A stretch of DNA of 49,300 nt from contig JALHRP010000028.1 in NCBI GenBank assembly GCA_022841365.1, positions 1-49,300 of the forward strand. Direction: 5' to 3'. Of this stretch, positions 32,728-41,522 are shown in pieces. Below the pieces are notes generated by a model. That model saw nothing but the letters and a program-made list of their open reading frames with translations, did not search any database and had not been told where the DNA came from. Numbering within the stretch: the stretch's first letter is position 1; each line of letters starts with the position of its first letter. The translations under genes and the position numbers were made by a program. Source of the stretch: Chitinophagaceae bacterium (GTDB lineage: Bacteria; Bacteroidota; Bacteroidia; Chitinophagales; Chitinophagaceae).

Positions 32728-34044
32728 TCAGGCTTTTCTAAAAGCCCATTTCGCCATTTCTTTTAAGGTTACTTTCTTTCCATATAATAAGATGCCCGTT
32801 CTGTAAATTTTTGCGCTGAGCCAGGTGGTAAACAAAAAGCCAATGATGAGTGAAATCATGGAGATACCCAATTGCCACCAGGGAACTCCAAAAGGAATAC
32901 GGCTCATCATTACAATAGGTGATGTAAATGGAATAATGCTGCCCCAAACCGCAAGTGAACCACTTGGATTTTGAATAGCATTAATCATAATAAAAATTCC
33001 CAGAATAATTGGTAATGTAATTGGCAACATCAACGACTGTGCTTCCTGCGGATCTTCGTTTACAACACTACCTACAGCTGCAAATAAGGAAGCATAAAAT
33101 AAATAACCAAACAGGAAGTAAAAAATAAAGCAGGGGATAATCAATGCCCAGTTTGCACTGAATACAGTTGTTTTTGCCTGCAGTATTTTTAATGCCATCG
33201 TGTTATTCTGCGCCATCGAAGGCATTGTTTCATTCATCTTTTGTGCCTGATCTAAAATTTCGGGCGAAATAAATAAACTGCTGAGTGATGAAAGAATAAA
33301 AATGAGAATGATCCACAGAAATAACTGCGTTAAACCAACTGCAGCAATGCCAATAATTTTTCCCAGCATTAACTGAAACGGTTTTACACTGCTTACCATC
33401 ACCTCAGCAATACGGTTCATCTTTTCTTCCATTACTCCACGCATCACTGCAGCTCCGTAAATGAATAATACAATGTAAATGATAAATCCACTGGCATAAC
33501 CAATTGCAAGTGCCAGCATCTTGTTATCTTCTTTTATCTCCGTTCCTTTTATTTGATACGAACGGTAATTGAGGGCCTCTTTACTTTCGCTCAGTTGTTT
33601 AATGGAGTCTAACGTATTTCTGGTAACGCCCCGTTCCATCAATAAACGGTTTTCATTGATTTTCTGAATCTGGTTTTTTATTGCTTCGTCAGTACCTAAG
33701 CCCAGCTGTTTTTCCGTGTACAGTCTTACTGAGTCTGCCTTTTGTTGATTGGCAGAATAAACAATAAGTACACCTTCAAATCCCTTGTCTTTATAGTTTT
33801 CTTTTGTTACCTGATCAGGATAACCGAAGGCCACTGCAGATCCGTCCTTAAAATTATTCCTGTACAATCCGCTCTGATCGTTTACAGCAATCTTCCGTTG
33901 TTCGGTTCCGTTTGCACCAATAAATGCACCACCAAATATGAGTGCAAACATGAGCAGGGGAAACAGAAAAGTTGAAAGCAGAAACGTTTTGTTTCTTACC
34001 CTTGTAATGTATTCCCGTTTGATGATGATCCAGATTTTGTTCAT
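32728..34044 (-). CDS. NatB-like ABC-2 permease
   Basis: 438 residues. The first helix follows a basic N-terminus (IIIKREYITRVRNKTFLLS), then comes a large extracytoplasmic region (about 40-175) and five or six C-terminal helices (about 180-420). A typical ABC-2 patch is AAVMRGVMEEKMNRIAEVMV. This is the layout of NatB-type sodium exporters and related drug/antibiotic permeases. It is 93 bases downstream of its ATPase on the same strand, with a short hairpin in that gap. The substrate is uncertain. Confidence 0.9.
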   Translation of the reverse strand: MNKIWIIIKREYITRVRNKTFLLSTFLFPLLMFALIFGGAFIGANGTEQRKIAVNDQSGLYRNNFKDGSAVAFGYPDQVTKENYKDKGFEGVLIVYSANQQKADSVRLYTEKQLGLGTDEAIKNQIQKINENRLLMERGVTRNTLDSIKQLSESKEALNYRSYQIKGTEIKEDNKMLALAIGYASGFIIYIVLFIYGAAVMRGVMEEKMNRIAEVMVSSVKPFQLMLGKIIGIAAVGLTQLFLWIILIFILSSLSSLFISPEILDQAQKMNETMPSMAQNNTMALKILQAKTTVFSANWALIIPCFIFYFLFGYLFYASLFAAVGSVVNEDPQEAQSLMLPITLPIILGIFIMINAIQNPSGSLAVWGSIIPFTSPIVMMSRIPFGVPWWQLGISMISLIIGFLFTTWLSAKIYRTGILLYGKKVTLKEMAKWAFRKA

Positions 34045-34137
34045 ATAAGTGAATTAGTTTAATGGTTTATTTTTATCAGCAACCTGATGCTGATTCTGCT
34101 CTGCCGTTTATTTCGGCAGATGTGCCCCGTTGAGAAA

Positions 34138-35073
34138 TTAAGCAGTTATGGCTTCAAATTGCCTTGCTGCCGGTGTGCCTTCTACCAATCGAATAAATAT
34201 TTCGTTGAGCGAAGGAAGTATTTCATGATAAGCCACAATGCCGCTTTGCTGGTTGATGAAATGCATCAATACGTCATTGGATTTATATCCTTCGTTGATT
34301 TTAAGTGTAAGATTATTCCCTTCTCTTTTTACAATACTGAAAGAGTTGTGCTCCAAAGCAGTCGGCAACTGATCCACCTCGGCTGTAAAAATATGTTGCT
34401 TAAACTGTTGTTTAATTTCTTTTACTGTTCCATCGAGTATTTTATGGCCTTTGTTTACCAATACTATGTGATCGCAGATTTCTTCGACCTGTTCCATACG
34501 GTGTGTGCTGAAGATGATGGTAGTGCCTTTCTGAGCCAGGTTATAAATTTCATCTTTTATGAGATTGCTGTTCACAGGATCAAGACCACTGAACGGCTCA
34601 TCCAGAATTACCAGCTTGGGTTCGTGTAAAACGGTTGTAACAAATTGTAATTTCTGGCTCATTCCTTTTGAGAGATCTTCCACTTTCTTATTCCACCAAC
34701 TCTGCATTTCAAATTTTTCGAACCACAGTTTTACCTGTGCAAATGCTTCCTGCTTTGGCATTCCTTTTAATTGTGCCAGATACATGGCCTGCTCGCCCAC
34801 TTTCATTTTTTTGTAAAGACCACGTTCTTCGGGCATATAGCCAATGTTGATAACATCGGTTACAGGATCAAACTTCTTTCCGTTCAGTTGAATACTGCCG
34901 GCATCTGGATAAAAAATACCCGTAATCATTCTGATTAACGTGGTTTTGCCGGCTCCGTTTGGTCCCAGTAAACCAAAAATGGATCCTTGCTCAATGCTAA
35001 AACTGATATCGTCTACCGCTTTTTGCGAAGAAAAATATTTCTTCAGGTTCTTTATTTCAAGGATTGTACTCAT
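34138..35073 (-). CDS. NatA-like ABC transporter ATP-binding protein
   Basis: 311 residues. Walker A is GLLGPNGAGKTTLIR at residue 34-48, the signature is LSKGMSQKLQFV, Walker B is LVILDEPFSGLDP, and the switch histidine is in IIFSTHRMEQVEE. A C-terminal extension of about 90 residues (after residue 220) is present, typical of DUF4162-containing export ATPases. It is the first gene of a two-gene exporter with the permease downstream. Confidence 0.95.
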   Translation of the reverse strand: MSTILEIKNLKKYFSSQKAVDDISFSIEQGSIFGLLGPNGAGKTTLIRMITGIFYPDAGSIQLNGKKFDPVTDVINIGYMPEERGLYKKMKVGEQAMYLAQLKGMPKQEAFAQVKLWFEKFEMQSWWNKKVEDLSKGMSQKLQFVTTVLHEPKLVILDEPFSGLDPVNSNLIKDEIYNLAQKGTTIIFSTHRMEQVEEICDHIVLVNKGHKILDGTVKEIKQQFKQHIFTAEVDQLPTALEHNSFSIVKREGNNLTLKINEGYKSNDVLMHFINQQSGIVAYHEILPSLNEIFIRLVEGTPAARQFEAITA

Positions 35074-35144
35074 ATAGCTGATTAGAGTGTGAGATGATTA
35101 ATTTGTTACAAGATAGTACCGGAAATTTAAGAAAGGGCTGATGT

Positions 35145-36785
35145 TTATAAATGGTTAAGTTGCCGGTGAATCATTACAGCCACCCGTTCCCCGTCCATTG
35201 CTGCACTTACAATACCTCCGGCATAACCTGCGCCTTCACCGCAGGGGTAGAGGTTTTTTAACTGCGGATGTTGCAATGTATCCGGGTTTCTTGGAATACG
35301 CACAGGTGAAGATGTGCGTGATTCAGTTGCAACTACAATGGCTTCATTGGTAAAATACCCCCTCATTTTTTCACCAAAGGCTTTAAAAGCAAGCTGCAGA
35401 TCTTTAAAAATAAAACCGGGTAATACATCTGCAAGCGATGTGCTGTTTGTTCCGGGCAAATAAGAACAGGAGGGTAAAGATGAGGAGACTTTGTTGTGGA
35501 ACATGTCTGCCATCCGTTGAGAGGGGGCCACCAGATTTCCACCACCTGCAATAAATGCTTTTTGCTCAATGGCCTGCTGAAACTTCATCAGCAGCAAAGG
35601 ATCCTGTTCATCTGTATGTATTTTTTGAGTTGACTGTGATTGCTTTCGGAACTCTGCTTTAAAGTAATCGGCTGCATCTTTAACATCAACTGTTACAACC
35701 ATACCACTGTTGGCAAAAGCATTGTTTCGTTTGGAGGGGCTCCAGCCATTTACAACCAGTTCGCCGGGAGCTGTTGAGGCGGGAGCAATGATACCACCCG
35801 GGCACATACAAAAACTAAACACCCCTTTTCCTTGTACCTGCTCAACCAGACTATAAGAAGCAGGAGGTAAAAATGGGCCCCTTCCAACTTCTCCGGGTTT
35901 GGGTGTTGAATAGCATCTGTATTGGATCGAATCAATCAACGCCTGTGGATGTTCAATCCTTACACCCAATGCAAAAGGTTTGGCTTCTATAAGGATGTTG
36001 TTTTGATGAAGTAATTCAAACAGATCTCTGGCACTATGCCCGGTAGCCAGAATAACAGCATCTGCATATAATACATCTTTGTGGTTTACTTCAATTCCTT
36101 TCAGTTCACCATCCCTGATAATTAAATTGGTAAGCTTTGTTTCAAAGTGAATGACTCCGCCACAGGAAAGAATCTGTTCACGCATGGCGGTAATAATCTG
36201 AGGAAGTTTATTGGTACCAATATGCGGATGACTTTGATACAGGATTTTTTCATCGGCTCCAAACCGGACAAACAGTTGTAAAATACGATCAATGTTTCCC
36301 CGCTTGCTGCTCCGGGTATATAGTTTACCATCACTGTAAGTACCGGCACCACCTTCGCCAAAACAATAATTACTTTCGGGATTAACTTCTCCTTCTTTAT
36401 TTAATGCAGCAAGATCTCTTCGTCTTGCTCTTACATCTTTTCCTCTTTCTACAATAACAGGTTTAATACCCAGTTCAATTAGTTGAAGAGCTGCAAATAA
36501 ACCTGCCGGTCCAGCACCTGCAATAATTACCTGATGATTTGCATCATGCACATCTTTATAAATAAACGGAGCCAAGGTTCTTTGCTGTGCAGGTTCATTA
36601 ATAAAGGCTATTACAGTGAGATTAATCCATGGCTGCTTTCCTCTTGCATCAATGGATTGTTTTATAATGTAATAACCATTAACTGCTTCTTTGTTAACCG
36701 AAAGTTGTATTGCAATCTGTTCAGAGATGTTGTCTGGCCCGGCAGCCTGTGAAGGAAGCAGGCGGAGTGTGAGTTGTTGTTGCAT
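35145..36785 (-). CDS. FAD-dependent oxidoreductase
   Basis: 546 residues. After an N-terminal domain of about 85 residues comes the dinucleotide-binding motif VIIAGAGPAGLFAALQ, then an Arg-rich stretch (GKDVRARRRDLAAL) and a flavin-binding GEGGAGTYSDGKL. The later motif VILATGHSARDLFELL and the C-terminal YPCGEGAGYAGGIVSAAMDG fit the large NAD(P)/FAD-dependent oxidoreductase family of unknown physiological role found across bacteria. No membrane helix or signal is seen. It stands alone. Divergent from dnaA across a 459-base A/T-rich gap. Confidence 0.88.
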   Translation of the reverse strand: MQQQLTLRLLPSQAAGPDNISEQIAIQLSVNKEAVNGYYIIKQSIDARGKQPWINLTVIAFINEPAQQRTLAPFIYKDVHDANHQVIIAGAGPAGLFAALQLIELGIKPVIVERGKDVRARRRDLAALNKEGEVNPESNYCFGEGGAGTYSDGKLYTRSSKRGNIDRILQLFVRFGADEKILYQSHPHIGTNKLPQIITAMREQILSCGGVIHFETKLTNLIIRDGELKGIEVNHKDVLYADAVILATGHSARDLFELLHQNNILIEAKPFALGVRIEHPQALIDSIQYRCYSTPKPGEVGRGPFLPPASYSLVEQVQGKGVFSFCMCPGGIIAPASTAPGELVVNGWSPSKRNNAFANSGMVVTVDVKDAADYFKAEFRKQSQSTQKIHTDEQDPLLLMKFQQAIEQKAFIAGGGNLVAPSQRMADMFHNKVSSSLPSCSYLPGTNSTSLADVLPGFIFKDLQLAFKAFGEKMRGYFTNEAIVVATESRTSSPVRIPRNPDTLQHPQLKNLYPCGEGAGYAGGIVSAAMDGERVAVMIHRQLNHL

Positions 36786-37244
36786 GTGTCAGGTATTTAA
36801 CCTAAAAACAATGATAAGCGGTAAAGGTAATGGTTGTTGATATGGAATTAAAAATAAATCAGATCACAACGAAGCATTTTTTTATCTCCTGAAAACAATC
36901 ATCTTTTATTAAATTTCTGAAAATATAAGCCGGATATGTTTTCAGTTTTTGGAGGTATATGATTGATTATTAACAATCGAAAAAAAAGAATGTCTCGCTT
37001 TTTTTTGATTCCGGAACTTCTCTATTTCTATCTTGTACAGGTAAAACGCAGCAGTAGCAGTGATGCATAAAATTGGCTGCAACTTGATTGAAAAAAACAG
37101 CGGAATAAAAAATTTTTTTTTCCACAAAAAGTGTTGATATTCGCTGTCCCCCCAATTTTTTTATAGTGATATTTCAGTATAAAAAGATACCAAGAGAATA
37201 AACAGGCAAATTATTAACTCATTATATAAACTGCTTTAGGAACC
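36786..37244. other. 459-bp A/T-rich region upstream of dnaA
   Basis: Holds no credible gene. It is dominated by A- and T-tracts, especially 36840-37130. One DnaA-box-like nonamer, TTTTCCACA, is at 37118-37126 and fits TTWTNCACA; close by is gtgttgata (reverse tatcaacac), a poor match. This could be the dnaA control region or part of an origin. There is no cluster of boxes, and dnaN, gyrB or mnmG are not nearby, so an origin is not established. Confidence 0.4.
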
Positions 37245-38678
37245 ATGACGAAAACGGCTGATCAGGTATGGAAAAGTTGTTTAACCATTATTAAGGATAT
37301 TGTAGAGTGGCAACATTTTAAAACATGGTTTGAGCCAATTAAACCTGTTGAACTAAAAAATAAAATTCTTACTATTCAGGTTCCCAGTCAATTCTTTTTT
37401 GAATACCTGGAGGAGCATTATGTAACCCTGCTTGGTAAAACCTTAAAACGTGAATTAGGCAAAGATGCAAATCTTGAATACCGCATCATGATGGATAGTG
37501 GTAATAATCATAACCAGCCGATTACAATGGATGTACCCGGTCATGGTTATAAAACTTATACAAATAACGAAATGGATTTTCCGCTGGTGATAAATAATCC
37601 TGTAAAGAACCCGTTTGTTATACCGGGTTTAAAGAAGGTTCAGATTGATCCGCAGCTGAATCCAAATTATACGTTTGATACATTTATAGAAGGCGATTGT
37701 AATCGTGTAGCCCGCAGAGCAGGTAAAACCGTTGCAGATAAACCCGGTGCCACTTCCTTTAATCCGCTGGTTATATATGGTGGAGTAGGATTGGGTAAAA
37801 CCCATCTGGCACAGGCCGTTGGCAACGAAGTAAAACGCCAGCATCCCGGAAAGGTGGTATTATATGTAAGCTCAGAAAAATTCATTAACCAGTTTGTAGA
37901 TCACAGCCGTAATAATGCCATCAATGACTTTATCCATTTTTACCAGTTGGTAGATGTATTAATTATTGATGATGTGCAGTTTTTCAACCGTGCAGAAAAA
38001 TCGCAGGATGCGTTCTTTGCCATTTTTAATCACCTCCATCAGAGCGGAAAGCAATTGGTGCTGTCTTCTGACAAGCCGCCGAAGGATCTCGAAGGTGTAC
38101 AGGAACGTTTACTCAGCCGTTTCCGTTGGGGCCTCAGTGCAGATTTGCAAATGCCCGACTACGAAACACGCATTGAAATTCTGGAAAAGAAAATGAAGAA
38201 CGACGGGCTGGAAATGCACAAAGACGTGGTAAAGTACATTGCTTATAATATCAATACCAACGTTAGAGAGCTGGAAGGGGCCTTGATTTCATTATTGGCA
38301 CAATCCTCGCTGAATAAAAAAGAAATAGATCTTGACTTGGCCAAAAAAGTGTTGAAAAATTTTGTCAAAACATCCTCAAAAGAAATCACCATCGACGCCA
38401 TACAGAAAATGGTGTGCGATTATTTTGATGTTCCATACGAAAAGCTGCTGCAAAAAACACGCAAACGTGAAATTGTACAGGCACGCCAGATTACAATGTA
38501 CCTGGCCAAAACCTTTACCAAAAATTCATTGAAAACAATTGGTGAACATTTTGGCGGAAGAGATCATACAACGGTTATTCATTCCTGCCAAACGGTTAAA
38601 GATTTAATGGATACCGACAGTATGTTTAAAGAAAGTGTGTTGGAGCTGCAGCAGAAAGTACAGTTAGCCGCTATGTAA
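37245..38678 (+). CDS. dnaA: Chromosomal replication initiator DnaA
   Basis: 477 residues with all four domains: an N-terminal helical domain (VWKSCLTIIKDIVEWQHFKT), a linker of about 80 residues, the AAA+ core (Walker A YGGVGLGKTHLAQA near residue 179, Walker B VDVLIIDDVQFF near 240, sensor motif RLLSRFRWG), and the C-terminal DNA-binding domain with the DnaA signature GEHFGGRDHTTVIHSC. The length is normal. The upstream DnaA-box-like site could allow self-control. A strong terminator and tRNA-Pro follow. Confidence 0.98.
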   Translation: MTKTADQVWKSCLTIIKDIVEWQHFKTWFEPIKPVELKNKILTIQVPSQFFFEYLEEHYVTLLGKTLKRELGKDANLEYRIMMDSGNNHNQPITMDVPGHGYKTYTNNEMDFPLVINNPVKNPFVIPGLKKVQIDPQLNPNYTFDTFIEGDCNRVARRAGKTVADKPGATSFNPLVIYGGVGLGKTHLAQAVGNEVKRQHPGKVVLYVSSEKFINQFVDHSRNNAINDFIHFYQLVDVLIIDDVQFFNRAEKSQDAFFAIFNHLHQSGKQLVLSSDKPPKDLEGVQERLLSRFRWGLSADLQMPDYETRIEILEKKMKNDGLEMHKDVVKYIAYNINTNVRELEGALISLLAQSSLNKKEIDLDLAKKVLKNFVKTSSKEITIDAIQKMVCDYFDVPYEKLLQKTRKREIVQARQITMYLAKTFTKNSLKTIGEHFGGRDHTTVIHSCQTVKDLMDTDSMFKESVLELQQKVQLAAM

Positions 38679-38705
38679 AACGATTGTTGGATAAATAAAT
38701 AATTG

Positions 38706-38742
38706 ATCCCAAATTTCATGCATGGAATTTGGGATTTCTTTT
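38706..38742 (+). terminator. Intrinsic terminator of dnaA
   Basis: A 10-bp stem (atcccaaatt 38706-38715, aatttgggat 38726-38735) is followed by tttctttt. The T-tail runs into the TTG of the tRNA promoter. Confidence 0.85.
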
Positions 38743-38771
38743 GGCACTTTACCAAGAGTCGGCTATTTTTG
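38741..38771 (+). promoter_or_regulatory. Promoter of tRNA-Pro
   Basis: TTG at 38741-38743, a 20-base spacer and TATTTTTG at 38764-38771 fit the Bacteroidota consensus fully. The tRNA begins 18 bases further on. The -33 element lies in the T-tail of the dnaA terminator. Confidence 0.75.
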
Positions 38772-38788
38772 CAACCCCTCAGGGTATT

Positions 38789-38862
38789 CGGGAAGTAGCG
38801 CAGGCCGGTAGCGCACCTGGTTTGGGACCAGGGGGTCGCAGGTTCGAATCCTGTCTTCCCGA
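38789..38862 (+). tRNA. tRNA-Pro (anticodon TGG)
   Basis: 74 bases folding as a cloverleaf. The acceptor arm pairs cgggaag (38789-38795) with cttcccg (38855-38861) and the discriminator is A. The anticodon stem cctgg/ccagg encloses tttggga with anticodon TGG, which reads all or most proline codons with wobble modification. The T-arm holds ggttcgaatc. CCA is not encoded: the next bases are ctttttt. A dedicated promoter precedes it and a terminator follows. Confidence 0.96.
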
Positions 38863-38871
38863 CTTTTTTAA

Positions 38872-38903
38872 AAAAAACCTCAACTTATTTGTTGAGGTTT
38901 TTT
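38872..38903. terminator. Bidirectional terminator between tRNA-Pro and recN
   Basis: aaaaaacctcaac (38872-38884) and gttgaggtttttt (38891-38903) are perfect arms around a six-base loop, with A- and T-tracts that serve both strands. Confidence 0.88.
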
Positions 38904-38924
38904 ATTTGAAAGTGTTGCAGCATA

Positions 38925-40580
38925 TTATCCGGCTACCATTTCACGTGCAGTTACCAGAGACGATTCAGTTAGTTTTTCTCCACTCAGCATTTTTGCAATG
39001 GCTTCTATCTGCTCATTTTTATTCAGCAAACGGATTTTTGTTTTAATGCCTGTTTTGTCTTCTTCTTTGTAAACAAAGAAATGGGCTGATGCTTTTGCAG
39101 CTATCTGCGGCAGGTGAGTGATAGTAATTACCTGGTGTTTGTTTGAAAGTTCTTTTAACAGTATACCTACCTGCCTTGCTGCTTCACCACTGATGCCGGT
39201 ATCAATTTCATCAAAAAGCATGGTGGGCAGTTGAATTCTTTCAGCTACAAGAGATTTGATGCATAACATTAAACGGCTTAACTCACCTCCACTGGCAACT
39301 TTGCTGATGGATTCAAAACGATTGCTTTTATTGGCATCAAACAAAAAGCTGATCTTGTCTTTTCCAAAAGCAGACAATCCTGCTTCCGTTAGTTCAACCT
39401 TTAACCGGGCATTGGGCATACCTACCCGTTGTAAAAGACTGTTTACATTTTTTTCAAAAGGTTCAGTTTGTTTTTTTCTTTTATTATGAATAACCGATGC
39501 GTCTTTTTCAAGTTGCTGTTGAAGCCCGTTGATTTCTTTTTCCTTGTTGTTAATTGTTTCATCGAGATGAAAGACCACCTGCAGATCGTTCTGTAATTGT
39601 TGCTGTATAACTAACAGATCATTGGTTGTGTTGATGGCATGCTTTTTTTGCAGTTTATAGCCTGTTTCTAACCGGTCGTTAATCGTTTGCATTCTCGATT
39701 CATCAATGCTGATACTGTTCTGCAAATGACTCAGTTCATTGGCAATATCATTTAATTCTATTTGTGCCGATTGTATTCTATCGGTAATGGAAAGCAGATC
39801 CGGGCTGAATTGTTTGTAGCCGTTTAATCGCTGCTGAAGCAGTTTCAATTGCTGAACAAACGGAGTGTCGCCTTCCTGTAAAATATTCACCGCTTCGGAC
39901 AAAGCTGTTGAAATGGCACCTGCGTTAGAAAGCAGCTTCAGCTCCTGTTCAAGTTCTTCCAGTTCGTTTTCTTTAAATGCAGCTTCTTCCAGTTCAGTTA
40001 ACAAAAACTGTTTATAATCCTGTTCTTTCTTAGCCTGCAATTGCTGATCTTTCAGCTCTTTCAGTTCCCTTTGCTGTTTTGCAAACCGTATAAAATCCTT
40101 CTGGTATTGCTGTACTTCTTTTGTACAGCCTGCAAGTGCATCAAGCACTTCCCGTTGAAAATCTTCTTCTCCCAATTCAAGTGTATCAAACTGCTGGTGT
40201 AAGTCAACCAGTAATGAAGTCAACTCCCTCAATTGCGATAAATTCACCGGCGTATCGTTTACAAACGCTCTTGATTTTCCGTTCACTGCAATTTCACGAC
40301 GCAGGATCAGCTCTTCTTCTACATCTGCTTCCTGTTGATGCAGCCATTCTTTGATTTTTGGATCGGTTGTATCAGAAAACAACACTTCCACCACACATTT
40401 TTTTTCTTTGTTCATGAGCACATGACTGTCGGCTCTGTTGCCAAGTACAAGGCCCAGAGCTCCAAGCAAAATGGATTTGCCCGCTCCTGTTTCGCCAGTA
40501 ATAGTGGTTAAACCATGTTGAAAATGCACATTCAACTCATCAATAATCGCAAAATTCTGTATGGTCAGTTTCTGTAGCAT
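38925..40580 (-). CDS. recN: DNA repair protein RecN
   Basis: 551 residues from the ATG at 40580; a TTG four codons earlier is less likely. It is an SMC-like ATPase of double-strand-break repair. Walker A is ITGETGAGKSILLGALG at about residues 27-43, long coiled coils lie between about 150 and 370, and the C-terminal half of the ATPase has ASGGELSRLMLCIK (signature) and LFDEIDTGISGEAA (Walker B). The length fits the family. A minus-strand TAGTTTTG box lies just upstream of the start. Confidence 0.96.
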   Translation of the reverse strand: MLQKLTIQNFAIIDELNVHFQHGLTTITGETGAGKSILLGALGLVLGNRADSHVLMNKEKKCVVEVLFSDTTDPKIKEWLHQQEADVEEELILRREIAVNGKSRAFVNDTPVNLSQLRELTSLLVDLHQQFDTLELGEEDFQREVLDALAGCTKEVQQYQKDFIRFAKQQRELKELKDQQLQAKKEQDYKQFLLTELEEAAFKENELEELEQELKLLSNAGAISTALSEAVNILQEGDTPFVQQLKLLQQRLNGYKQFSPDLLSITDRIQSAQIELNDIANELSHLQNSISIDESRMQTINDRLETGYKLQKKHAINTTNDLLVIQQQLQNDLQVVFHLDETINNKEKEINGLQQQLEKDASVIHNKRKKQTEPFEKNVNSLLQRVGMPNARLKVELTEAGLSAFGKDKISFLFDANKSNRFESISKVASGGELSRLMLCIKSLVAERIQLPTMLFDEIDTGISGEAARQVGILLKELSNKHQVITITHLPQIAAKASAHFFVYKEEDKTGIKTKIRLLNKNEQIEAIAKMLSGEKLTESSLVTAREMVAG

Positions 40581-40589
40581 ATACAATTT

Positions 40590-40597
40590 CAAAACTA
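40590..40597 (-). promoter_or_regulatory. -7-like element of recN
   Basis: Read on the minus strand, TAGTTTTG fits TAnnTTTG and ends 9 bases before the recN ATG. No TTG occurs at 17-23 bases. A very short leader is implied. Confidence 0.4.
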
Positions 40598-40635
40598 ACT
40601 TAAATGGGGCAGTGGTAAAAAAAAAGAATCAATAA

Positions 40636-40661
40636 AAAAGGGCACTGTAAGGTGCCCTTTT
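40636..40661 (-). terminator. Terminator of the nif3/zinc-ribbon unit
   Basis: A 10-bp perfect stem (aaaagggcac 40636-40645, gtgccctttt 40652-40661) with a six-base loop. On the minus strand it ends in a run of T after the zinc-ribbon gene stop at 40680. Confidence 0.85.
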
Positions 40662-40679
40662 CAAAATGTATAAACAGAA

Positions 40680-41432
40680 TTAAATATCTACGCTGTCGTT
40701 TAAGTCAGAGTCAACCAGAATTCTTCCGCAGTTCTCACACACAATAATTTTTTTGTGTTGTTTAATTTCACTCTGGCGCTGTGGTGGAATGGTGTTGAAG
40801 CAACCTCCGCAGCTCTCTCTTTCAATAGGAACTACAGAAAGTCCATTTCTGTAACTGTTACGGATTCTGTCGAAGCTCACCAGCAAACGCTCTTCAACAG
40901 CTTCTCTTGCTTTGCTTACCTGACCTTTTAAATGGTTCTCTTCTTTCTCTGTATCCGCAATAATTTTATCCAGCTCACCTTTCTTATGCTCCAGGTTCTT
41001 TTCTTTTACAGCAATTGCTTTCTTGGCTTTTTCAAGAATTTCACTTTTTTCAATCAGCTCTTCGTTTGCATCTTTAATGTGCTTTTCTGCCAGCTTTACT
41101 TCCAGGCCCTGCATTTCAAGCTCTTTGTTAATGGCTTCAAATTCACGGTTATTTTTTACATTCTCACTTTGCTTTTCATATTTTTTTATGAGCGCCTGTG
41201 ATTCTGTAATGGCTGTTTTACGGCTTTCAATAAATTCCTGAATACCATTGATCTCTTCTTCAATGCGATTCTTACGTGCATTCAATCCTTCAATTTCATC
41301 TTCCAGATCTTTTACTTCCATCGGTAACTCACCTTTCAGAATCTGAATCTGATCCAGTTTGCTTTCAATTTTCTGCACATGAATCAGTGCCTTCAGTTTT
41401 TCTTCTACAGAATACTCTTTTGTAGTAGCCAT
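40680..41432 (-). CDS. Coiled-coil protein with C4-type zinc ribbon
   Basis: 250 residues. Residues about 20-185 are an unbroken, highly charged coiled coil (KKYEKQSENVKNNREFEAIN is typical). The end is a zinc ribbon: ESCGGCFNTIPPQ and IVCENCGRIL supply four cysteines. This is the DUF164/CT398-like family. It lies just downstream of nif3 on the same strand (90 bases), a pairing I recall from many bacteria. The role is not settled; a link to secretion or nucleic-acid binding has been suggested for relatives. Confidence 0.9.
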   Translation of the reverse strand: MATTKEYSVEEKLKALIHVQKIESKLDQIQILKGELPMEVKDLEDEIEGLNARKNRIEEEINGIQEFIESRKTAITESQALIKKYEKQSENVKNNREFEAINKELEMQGLEVKLAEKHIKDANEELIEKSEILEKAKKAIAVKEKNLEHKKGELDKIIADTEKEENHLKGQVSKAREAVEERLLVSFDRIRNSYRNGLSVVPIERESCGGCFNTIPPQRQSEIKQHKKIIVCENCGRILVDSDLNDSVDI

Positions 41433-41522
41433 ATATGTGTTTGAAGTTTTTTGTTTTGTTTCCGGCGGTTAAGCCTTGCTCAGCATTGGTTGTGTCACTC
41501 TTTTGTACGTCCGTTACACGAA

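Noticed and set aside
34087-34629. Plus-strand frame across the NatA-like gene
   Set aside because: Overlaps a well-supported ABC ATPase on the other strand and has no recognisable features.
36942-37155. Two minus-strand frames of about 61 codons upstream of dnaA
   Set aside because: Low-complexity Lys/Phe-rich translations from A/T tracts; no start context or family.
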